DNA of 6,152 bases from contig CAYGRM010000397.1 of assembly GCA_964352225.1 (NCBI GenBank), forward strand, positions 1 through 6,152, read 5' to 3'. Of the stretch, positions 1 to 5,787 are shown one piece after another (the first letter of the stretch is position 1; each line of letters begins with the position of its first letter). This DNA is from CAJQQY01 sp964352225 (GTDB taxonomy: Bacteria > Bacteroidota > Bacteroidia > Chitinophagales > Saprospiraceae). The notes below the pieces were generated by a model. That model did not search any database and had not been told where the DNA came from. It worked only from the letters and a program-made list of their open reading frames with translations. The position numbers were made by a program, and so were the translations under genes.

Positions 1-87
1 AAAATCTAAGGTAGCTTTATTTTTTTAGACAATCAGGAATTGAGCTTAGCTTAATGCTAGTCAAAATATTCTTGTAAGCATATTGTT

Positions 88-2274
88 ATGAGCCAAAAAA
101 TATTGTTAGTCACTCCTCCTTTCACCCAATTAAATACGCCCTACCCTGCGACGGCCTATTTAAAAGGATTTTTGAATACGCATGAAATAACTGCTTATCA
201 GGTGGATCTAGGAATTGAAGTGATTTTAAAATTATTTTCTAAAACTGGTTTACTAGATGTTTTTAACCAAATAGAATTTGCTGATTTAGAACTTTCTGAT
301 AATTCTTTCCGAATATTTTCTCTCCAAAATGATTATATAAATACAATTGATCCAGTCATTTCTTTTTTACAAAATAAAAATCCCACTTTGGCTCATAGTA
401 TATGTGATCGAAGTTATTTACCTGAAGGAAGCCGATTTGAACAATTGGATGATTTAGAGTTAGCATTTGGTTCGATGGGAATTCAAGATAAAGCACGGCA
501 TTTAGCGACTTTATATTTGGAAGACTTAGGAGATTTGATCAAGGAAGCGGTTGATCCTCATTTTGGATTTAGTCGCTATGCAGAAAGGTTATCTCAATCT
601 TTATCCTCCTTTGATGAAATGGAGCAAGAGCTAGTTGCTCCTGATACCATTGTCACTAAATTATTAATTCAACTCTTAGATGAAAAAATTAAAATAGAAA
701 ATCCAACCGTAATCGGACTTTCGGTTCCTTTCCCTGGGAATCTTTTTGCAGCTTTAAAATGTGGGCAATTTATAAAAAAACAATACCCACATATCTCCAT
801 AATTTTAGGAGGAGGTTATGCCAATACGGAACTACGAAGTTTATCTGACGAACGAATTTTTGATTTCCTAGATTTTATCAGTTTGGACGATGGTGAAGCT
901 CCTCTCCTATTTTTATTAGACTTTTTAAAAGGGAAAAAAACAAAAGCAGAACTTAAACGGGTTTTTGCAAAAACCAATGGAGTGGTTTGTTATCATAATA
1001 CGTCGACGGAATTAGATATTCCACAAAGAGAAACGGGTACTCCTGACTATTCTGATTTTCATTTGGATCAATATCTTTCTGTGATCGAAATCGTCAATCC
1101 GATGCACCGGCTGTGGAGTGATGGTCGTTGGAACAAATTGACTTTGGCTCATGGTTGTTATTGGGGGAAATGTACTTTTTGTGATGTGACTTTGGATTAT
1201 ATCAAAAGGTACGAACCGGTCACCGCTGAATTGCTTTGCGATCGAATCGAAACGATAATAAACCAAACTGGTGAGAATGGATTTCACTTCGTCGATGAAG
1301 CAGCCCCTCCAGCTTTGATGAGAGATTTAGCAATTGAAATTCTTCGCCGAGATTTAACGGTAACTTGGTGGACGAATATCCGTTTTGAAAAAAGCTTTTC
1401 ACCAGACCTTTGTAAATTACTCAAAGCTTCCGGATGCATCGCAGTTTCGGGAGGATTAGAAGTGGCCTCGGATCGACTTTTGGATAAAATGAAAAAAGGA
1501 GTGACCGTTGCTCAAGTGGCAAGAGTTGCCGATGCTTTTACGGAGGCTGGAATCATGGTTCATGCTTATTTAATGTATGGTTTTCCTACGCAGACGGAAC
1601 AAGAAACTATTGATTCGCTGGAGATGGTTCGGCAAATGTTTGGACAGGGAGTTATTCAATCTGGATTTTGGCACCAATTTGCTATGACTGCTCATAGCCC
1701 AGTTGGATTGGCTCCCCAAAAGTTTGAAGTGCATATGGTTGGACCAACATTTGGAGGATTTGCGGATAATGATTTAATTCATGATGATCCAATGGGAGCA
1801 GAACATGTATTATTTTCCGAAGGACTAAAAAGATCATTATTTAATTATATGAATGGAGTTGGTTTAGATTTCCCAGTCAATGATTGGTTTGATTTTGAAA
1901 CTCCTGTAACTACCGTTGAAGATGATTTTATTGAGCATAGTTTACGTGGATTTTCGAAAAATAAATATCGTCCCAATGATTTAGTCATTTGGAATAACAA
2001 TACTCCTACAATTTCTATTTTTAGAGAAGATGGAGAGGAATTTGGTCAGTTAGAATTTTTTAACAAAAAAAGTGATTGGGGATTTGAAACTGAAAAACCT
2101 TTGGCGGAATGGATTGTAACAATACTTTTACGAGCTAACCCAAAGTCAGGTTCTATATTGAAATACCATGAACTCCAAGATGATTTTGAGCAAAAGGATT
2201 TGGGTGAATTTGTGGATTTAATAACCTCTCCGATTTGGAAAGCTTTACGTGAAAATGGGTTGTTGATTATTTAA
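88..2274 (+). CDS. B12-binding-type radical SAM enzyme, substrate unknown
   Basis: This is a 728-residue cytoplasmic [4Fe-4S] radical SAM protein that probably also binds cobalamin. The N-terminus (residues 4-30, ILLVTPPF then YPATAYLKGFL) resembles the opening of B12-binding radical SAM proteins. The second half of that Rossmann-like fold appears at about 206-282, with IGLSVPFPGN, then ILGGGYAN at 239-246 and DDGEAPL at 267-273. The radical SAM core runs from about 350 to 560. Its cluster cysteines are C357, C362 and C365 in GCYWGKCTFC, a C-x4-C-x2-C spacing rather than the classic C-x3-C-x2-C. Further core signatures are FVDEA (401-405), SGGLEVASDRLL (454-465) and YGFPTQTEQE (497-506). Residues 40-205 are an unassigned, mostly acidic and helical-looking insertion, and 560-728 are an unassigned C-terminal region. 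No DxHxxG cobalamin-ligand motif is visible. The ATG has no Shine-Dalgarno sequence, as is normal in Bacteroidota. The gene stands alone here, so neighbours give no clue to the substrate. The superfamily call is firm; the reaction is unknown, with methyltransferase and other B12-rSAM chemistries both possible. Confidence 0.9.
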   Translation: MSQKILLVTPPFTQLNTPYPATAYLKGFLNTHEITAYQVDLGIEVILKLFSKTGLLDVFNQIEFADLELSDNSFRIFSLQNDYINTIDPVISFLQNKNPTLAHSICDRSYLPEGSRFEQLDDLELAFGSMGIQDKARHLATLYLEDLGDLIKEAVDPHFGFSRYAERLSQSLSSFDEMEQELVAPDTIVTKLLIQLLDEKIKIENPTVIGLSVPFPGNLFAALKCGQFIKKQYPHISIILGGGYANTELRSLSDERIFDFLDFISLDDGEAPLLFLLDFLKGKKTKAELKRVFAKTNGVVCYHNTSTELDIPQRETGTPDYSDFHLDQYLSVIEIVNPMHRLWSDGRWNKLTLAHGCYWGKCTFCDVTLDYIKRYEPVTAELLCDRIETIINQTGENGFHFVDEAAPPALMRDLAIEILRRDLTVTWWTNIRFEKSFSPDLCKLLKASGCIAVSGGLEVASDRLLDKMKKGVTVAQVARVADAFTEAGIMVHAYLMYGFPTQTEQETIDSLEMVRQMFGQGVIQSGFWHQFAMTAHSPVGLAPQKFEVHMVGPTFGGFADNDLIHDDPMGAEHVLFSEGLKRSLFNYMNGVGLDFPVNDWFDFETPVTTVEDDFIEHSLRGFSKNKYRPNDLVIWNNNTPTISIFREDGEEFGQLEFFNKKSDWGFETEKPLAEWIVTILLRANPKSGSILKYHELQDDFEQKDLGEFVDLITSPIWKALRENGLLII

Positions 2275-2345
2275 TTTTTTCGACAGCTAAATAAAAACTT
2301 AACGACAAAAGGCATAAAAAAACTAGGTAATCTTAATCCGCTATT
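2275..2345. other. Convergent intergenic gap between radical SAM and PD40 genes
   Basis: This AT-rich stretch of 71 bases separates two genes whose 3' ends face each other. It should hold the transcription ends of both. No GC-rich stem followed by a T run is visible. The only weak pairing I see is between the T run plus CG at about 2275-2282 and CGACAAAA at about 2303-2310, with a bulge, which is not enough to call a terminator. Confidence 0.4.
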
Positions 2346-3857
2346 TTATTCATCAAAAATACTGGCTCTTGGAAAGTTGCTATTTGGGACAGGTCTCATC
2401 TCTATAACTTCCTCAATTAATTGGCTAGACTGGCAAGGATTTAGATTTTTAGATATGATTTGAGTCTTAGTCATAAATCCATCTTTCTTGGCTATAACAA
2501 TATATTCACATCCGCACATTACCGTAAATCCAAAACTGCCATCTTTCTTTGACTTTGCAGTTTGCACTCTTCCATCACATTCATTGAGTAGTTCAATTTC
2601 TACATTTTCCATTCCTTTATGGAAAACTTGTTCTTGTACTTTTCCAGAAAACAAAGAGAGTTTTCTTTTACTCAAAGTAACAATCGTTGCTTTTTCATTG
2701 TAAATAACATCTTTGGCTAACACCTTAGAATACTCTTCGTATCCTTCTTTATCTACTTTTAAATAATACTCTTCCGAATTCTGAACATGGTATTCATAGG
2801 TGCCTTCTTCAATTGACTTTAATAGCTTGGAATTCCAAATTTCTTTTTCGTAATCAATAGAAACTTCAGCGTCTTTAATTCTTTCGCCACTCGCTCCATC
2901 TACTACAATGATTTTTTTAGAAATTATCTTATCTACTAACTTCCAACCATAAACATCATCATTACCTTTTCCTCCTTTCCGATTAGACGACAAGTATCCA
3001 TGCTCACCTGTTTCATCAATATAAAAACCAAAATCATCATCTATACTATTGAAGGGCTCACCGACATTTTTTTTAAATTTGAATCCCTTTCCATCTTTTT
3101 TGCAAAGGAAAATATCCAATCTTCCTAAGGTTCCATAACCATCCGAAGACAAAAATAAATGACCTCCTTCATTAATGTATGGAAATAGTTCATTCCCTTC
3201 CCCATTGACATTGACACCGAGGTTTTGAGCTTCGCCCCATTCTCCATTTTCATAAACTGATTTGTAAATATCCATGCCGCCATATCCTCCCGGACGATCA
3301 GAAGCAAAATATAAAGTCTTCCCATCTTTAGAAAGTGAGGGATGACAAGTTGAAAACTTTTTACTATTGAAAGGTAATTCTTTGAGGTTGATCCAATGTC
3401 CTTCAACACCTTCAGCAGAATAAATTTTAAGGGAAATAAGACCTTTGCTTCGTTCATTATTTCGAGTGAAGTACATCATATCACCGACTTGATTGAAAGT
3501 AGCCGTTCCATCATGTAAATCGCTATTAATTTTTCCTGTTAGCTTTTGAGGATCACGATAAAGATCATCTCCTATTTTTTCAGAATAATATAAATCGAAG
3601 TAATTATTATTAAAGACATTTTTCAATCCATTCCCATCATCTTTATTTCGTGATGAAGTAAAAACGATTCCGTTTCGATATGGAACTGCGCAGAAATCTA
3701 AACCCTTTGAGTTTAGATTTTCAATATTGTATACTTCTATTACTTTTTCATCCAATGAATAATTTTCAAAAAAATGTGCATCTCTAGCTCCGTCAAATGA
3801 CATCAACGTAAAGACAAAAAGAAGTAAGGTTAGATAGGTTGTAGGGTTTGGACTCAT
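2346..3857 (-). CDS. Exported PD40 beta-propeller protein with carboxypeptidase-regulatory-like domains, no OmpA domain
   Basis: This is a cell-envelope protein of 503 residues if started at the ATG at 3857. A hydrophobic segment at about 8-21 (YLTLLLFVFTLMSF) looks like a signal peptide, although its n-region has no positive charge and the cleavage site is unclear. Five PD40 (WD40-like) blades follow, at about 63-70 (GIVFTSSR), 127-134 (MMYFTRNN), 181-198 (TLYFASDRPGGYGGMDIY), 233-250 (HLFLSSDGYGTLGRLDIF) and 286-303 (HGYLSSNRKGGKGNDDVY). Two carboxypeptidase-regulatory-like beta-sandwich domains come next, at about 315-396 (VVDGASGERIKDAEVSI) and 400-475 (FSGKV..., KKDGSFGF). In Bacteroidota this order is often followed by an OmpA C-terminal domain, as in PorE-type proteins; here the protein stops at IFDE without one. 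An in-frame ATG at 3902 would add 15 residues (MNFVCVVLLICENKK). I prefer 3857 because it has an A-rich upstream stretch (gagaataaaaaa) and puts the hydrophobic segment at the N-terminus. The precise role is unknown; it may bind envelope partners or sugars. Confidence 0.85.
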   Translation of the reverse strand: MSPNPTTYLTLLLFVFTLMSFDGARDAHFFENYSLDEKVIEVYNIENLNSKGLDFCAVPYRNGIVFTSSRNKDDGNGLKNVFNNNYFDLYYSEKIGDDLYRDPQKLTGKINSDLHDGTATFNQVGDMMYFTRNNERSKGLISLKIYSAEGVEGHWINLKELPFNSKKFSTCHPSLSKDGKTLYFASDRPGGYGGMDIYKSVYENGEWGEAQNLGVNVNGEGNELFPYINEGGHLFLSSDGYGTLGRLDIFLCKKDGKGFKFKKNVGEPFNSIDDDFGFYIDETGEHGYLSSNRKGGKGNDDVYGWKLVDKIISKKIIVVDGASGERIKDAEVSIDYEKEIWNSKLLKSIEEGTYEYHVQNSEEYYLKVDKEGYEEYSKVLAKDVIYNEKATIVTLSKRKLSLFSGKVQEQVFHKGMENVEIELLNECDGRVQTAKSKKDGSFGFTVMCGCEYIVIAKKDGFMTKTQIISKNLNPCQSSQLIEEVIEMRPVPNSNFPRASIFDE

Positions 3858-4011
3858 TTTTTTATTCTCACATATTAATAAAACAACACATACAAAATTC
3901 ATTCCATTAGAATGGATGACTATGAATGTTAATAATCAGTCTTGAGAATCAATTGAAATATTCGAAAAAGGGAAAAAACGGGTGAATGTAGATTAGCGGT
4001 TCTCTGTCTAA

Positions 4012-4039
4012 ACCTTCAAAAAAATACTTTTCAGAAGGT
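4012..4039. repeat. Short imperfect inverted repeat upstream of the PD40 gene
   Basis: ACCTTC at 4012-4017 pairs exactly with GAAGGT at 4034-4039. Inside, after an internal loop, an A run can pair with TTTT across a small TAC loop. The stem has only six strong pairs, lacks GC richness and lies far from the permease stop, so it is a poor terminator candidate. It falls just downstream, on the minus strand, of the possible -7 box at 4041-4048. If transcription starts there it would lie near the 5' end of the PD40 mRNA. Chance occurrence in AT-rich DNA is quite possible. Confidence 0.25.
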
Positions 4040-4040
4040 A

Positions 4041-4048
4041 CAAAATTA
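4041..4048 (-). promoter_or_regulatory. Possible Bacteroidota -7 box for the PD40 gene
   Basis: The minus strand reads TAATTTTG here, an exact match to the Bacteroidota -7 consensus TAnnTTTG. No TTTG is found at the expected distance upstream for a -33 element. Transcription from it would leave a leader of about 175 bases before the ATG at 3857. A match of this degeneracy is expected now and then by chance in AT-rich DNA. Confidence 0.22.
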
Positions 4049-4188
4049 ATGCTTTTTATAGGAAAAAAATAATGAAAGTAGAGATTTTTTACAAATGGAT
4101 TGAATTGGATTAGCGATCATTTTGGATAACTCTAAAGGACTCCTCCCCTTTACATTTGGTAAGATATATCAATATGTTTGCACATTTT

Positions 4189-5493
4189 TTACTTGAAACG
4201 GATAGCCTTAACAGGTGATATTCTAGTGACCATATAGGATGGGATAATTAAGAAAATTAGCGTCACCAATAATGTTCCAACATTCAAGGCAATCACCACC
4301 CACCAATTAATCTCTATCGGAGCATAAGACAAATAGTAATCTTCTTCCGATAATTTGAAAAACTTAAACTTATCTTGTAAATAACAAATCAGTAACCCAA
4401 TTCCATTTCCCCAAAGCAATCCAATCACAATAATATAGCTAGCATAGTACAAAAATATCTTTCGAATATTCCAATTCGTTTGCCCCAAAGCTTTCAATAT
4501 TCCGATCATATTCGTTCGCTCTAAAATTAGAATCAACAATGCCGTCATCATATTTATAATAGCCACCAACAACATCAAAGCAATCAAAACGCGTTCATTC
4601 GTATTGGTTAATTCTAACCAATCGAAGATACTTCGATTTCTGTCTTTGATAGATTGAGCAAAAAGATTGGCGGGTAAAATATCTAAATAAATATGTTCCG
4701 TCAGCGGTTCCAAATCATCAATATTATCAAGAAATACTTCAAAGCCTCCTACCTCATCTTCTGTCCAACCTCTTAGGTTTTGAATTTGACGAATATCAAC
4801 TATTGCAATTAATTTATCATATTCAGCCAAGCCAGTTCGATAAATTCCAGCAAGTTTAAATTTTCGGGGAGCTTGACTTCCTTTTTTGATATAATAAATA
4901 GTGAAGGTGTCACCTATTTTTAGATTCAATCTATTGGCAGTATATTCCGAAATTATTATTTCCCGAGACATCACAGAATCTTGCAAATTCAATGGGTTTC
5001 CTTCTACCAAAAATTTTTCTAAATATTGCCAATCAAAATCTTTCCCAATCCCTTTGGTAATGATTCCTTCTATTTCATTTTTGGTTTTGATAACTCCAGG
5101 TCGATTAGCAAAAACATGAATATGTCGAATCCCACCTTTAGTTCGTTTTTCGACTTTCCAATCTTCAAATTCGTAGCCGAACAATTTTTTATATTCCAAG
5201 TAGTTGATTTGACCGATCGTATCAATGGAAGGATAAAAATCTTGTTTTATGTCAACGGGTACTTCGTCATCCGTCAAATAAGCGGTACTTGTATCAGTAA
5301 TTTGAATATGCCCCCAAAAGCCAAATATTTTATTACTGATCTCTGTTTTAAATCCTCGAATCAAAGCCGTTGCCACAATCATTACCGTGACACTCAAAGC
5401 AATTGCCACAATTGCAATTCTAATAATCAATCTCGAAAAAGATTGACTTCCTGATTTGGAAACACGAGTAGCTATGAAATATTCTAAATTCAA
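4189..5493 (-). CDS. LolC/LolE/FtsX-type ABC transporter permease
   Basis: This 434-residue inner-membrane permease has the MacB/LolC/LolE type VII layout. TM1 is at about 21-46. A large periplasmic MacB-PCD-like domain spans about 47-299. An FtsX domain with three more helices follows, at about 300-324, 345-371 and 396-422. The segment ERTNMIGILKALGQTNWNIR (325-344) is the cytoplasmic coupling helix that would contact an ATPase. The ending SPVKAIRFK is typical of the family, as are the start MNLEYFIATRV and the RIAIVAIALSV segment. Family members release lipoproteins from the inner membrane to LolA (Lol system) or act in other mechanotransmission tasks. Residues 200-218 form a loop where E. 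coli LolC carries its LolA-binding Hook, which is suggestive only. The start is TTG at 5493; an in-frame TAA ends four bases upstream of it, so no longer start exists. No LolD-like ATPase gene is in the window. The permease family is firm, while the Lol role is likely but inferred. Confidence 0.88.
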   Translation of the reverse strand: MNLEYFIATRVSKSGSQSFSRLIIRIAIVAIALSVTVMIVATALIRGFKTEISNKIFGFWGHIQITDTSTAYLTDDEVPVDIKQDFYPSIDTIGQINYLEYKKLFGYEFEDWKVEKRTKGGIRHIHVFANRPGVIKTKNEIEGIITKGIGKDFDWQYLEKFLVEGNPLNLQDSVMSREIIISEYTANRLNLKIGDTFTIYYIKKGSQAPRKFKLAGIYRTGLAEYDKLIAIVDIRQIQNLRGWTEDEVGGFEVFLDNIDDLEPLTEHIYLDILPANLFAQSIKDRNRSIFDWLELTNTNERVLIALMLLVAIINMMTALLILILERTNMIGILKALGQTNWNIRKIFLYYASYIIVIGLLWGNGIGLLICYLQDKFKFFKLSEEDYYLSYAPIEINWWVVIALNVGTLLVTLIFLIIPSYMVTRISPVKAIRFK

Positions 5494-5570
5494 ATTTTAA
5501 GAATTAGGTGAACTGCTAAAAGTAAAACATTTGCCTTTCATTTAACCGCAATGGTATAAAAATATTTTAT

Positions 5571-5578
5571 CAAAAATA
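5571..5578 (-). promoter_or_regulatory. Possible -7 box for the permease gene
   Basis: The minus strand reads TATTTTTG, matching TAnnTTTG, and would give a leader of about 70 bases before the TTG start. The best upstream TTG (minus strand, 5604-5606) lies about 25 bases away, further than usual for a -33 element. A second match, TAATTTTG, occurs on the minus strand at 5670-5677. Either could be chance. Confidence 0.25.
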
Positions 5579-5609
5579 AATAAATCAAGGTCAATATTAC
5601 TTTCAACCA

Positions 5610-5633
5610 CTCTCAATATGTCAATTGTGAGAG
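5610..5633. repeat. Small hairpin in the tyrS upstream region
   Basis: CTCTCA (5610-5615) and TGAGAG (5628-5633) are perfectly complementary arms around a 12-base loop. The stem ends four bases before the possible -7 box at 5637-5644. It could therefore be an operator-like palindrome over the promoter rather than an RNA hairpin in the tyrS transcript. Only six base pairs support it. Confidence 0.25.
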
Positions 5634-5636
5634 AAC

Positions 5637-5644
5637 TATATTTG
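5637..5644 (+). promoter_or_regulatory. Possible -7 box for tyrS
   Basis: TATATTTG matches the Bacteroidota -7 consensus TAnnTTTG exactly. No TTTG lies about 17-23 bases upstream, so the -33 element is missing or degenerate. Transcription from here would give a tyrS leader of roughly 135 bases containing the repeat cluster at 5668-5736. Confidence 0.28.
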
Positions 5645-5667
5645 GGAAAATTTTGTATCTCATTCTG

Positions 5668-5736
5668 ATCAAAATTATTATAGTTATTGATATTACTGTG
5701 GTTATTGACATTGACAATGCAATTTTGATTGATATT
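5668..5736. repeat. Inverted repeat plus ATTGAYATT direct repeats upstream of tyrS
   Basis: ATCAAAATT (5668-5676) and AATTTTGAT (5721-5729) form a perfect 9-base inverted repeat around 44 bases. The nonamer ATTGAYATT occurs three times, at 5686-5694, 5704-5712 and 5728-5736, so the copies start 18 and 24 bases apart. The first two copies lie within a longer GTTATTGAYATT unit. A further ATTGACAAT at 5710-5718 overlaps the second copy. This may be a regulatory-protein binding cluster or an AT-rich leader structure, but low complexity alone could also produce it. Confidence 0.4.
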
Positions 5737-5787
5737 AACATAGTTTTCCTAAATTAGCGCTTCGAAAATTCCAAATTAAATATTACG

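Larger units (their letters stand above)
3858..4188. other. Intergenic region upstream of the PD40 gene, no convincing gene
   Basis: These 331 bases lie between the 3' end of the permease gene and the preferred start of the PD40 gene, both on the minus strand. The region is AT-rich with stops in every frame. The longest starts I could follow by eye give only peptides of about 13 (4072-4113, +) and 24 residues (4046-4120, -), neither of which looks like a gene. It contains a possible minus-strand -7 box (4041-4048) and an imperfect hairpin (4012-4039). The part from 3858 to 3902 could be coding if the upstream ATG is used. Confidence 0.5.
5494..5787. other. Divergent intergenic region between permease and tyrS
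   Basis: These 294 very AT-rich bases should contain the promoters of both flanking genes, which point away from each other. I see no gene; the longest plus-strand reading noticed is a 16-residue peptide from the ATG at 5618. The region holds -7-like boxes on both strands, a small hairpin at 5610-5633, and a cluster of inverted and direct repeats at 5668-5736. There is no T-box signature or Tyr-rich leader peptide to suggest classical tyrS attenuation. Confidence 0.5.

Noticed and set aside
1..87. Weak TAGC/GCTA hairpin (47-59) and a near-match to the -7 box (12-19) upstream of the radical SAM gene
   Set aside because: The stem has only four pairs and TAGCTTTA misses the final G of the consensus. 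The upstream sequence is cut off by the window edge, so neither can be supported.
1012..1402. Two minus-strand open frames of 91 and 60 codons inside the radical SAM gene
   Set aside because: They lie antisense to a well-supported coding region covering the cluster motif, and their translations show no domain or sensible composition.
2275..2345. A lost or frameshifted OmpA domain beyond the PD40 protein stop
   Set aside because: Only 71 bases separate the stop from the next gene and no OmpA-like motif is readable in any minus-strand frame.
2488..2703. Plus-strand 71-codon open frame within the PD40 gene
   Set aside because: It is antisense to the conserved beta-sandwich domains and its product matches nothing recognisable.
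3125..3457. Same-strand 110-codon open frame in another frame of the PD40 gene
   Set aside because: The PD40 frame is continuous and motif-rich across it, so this is a frame shadow rather than an overlapping gene or a frameshift.
3903..4188. Small peptide genes, for example a modified-peptide precursor for the radical SAM enzyme
   Set aside because: Only tiny frames exist (about 13 and 24 codons), without leader/core features, cysteine- or glycine-rich ends or a supporting start context, and they are more than 1.7 kb from the enzyme gene.
4901..5454. Two plus-strand open frames (72 and 142 codons) opposite the permease
   Set aside because: They are antisense to the periplasmic domain and first helix of a clear permease. 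The 142-codon one is long only because AT-rich DNA has few stops in that frame, and its product is low in recognisable structure.
5645..5787. T-box riboswitch or Tyr-codon attenuator for tyrS
   Set aside because: There is no T-box anti-terminator consensus, no terminator hairpin with a T run, and the only short leader frame (from 5618) has a single Tyr codon.
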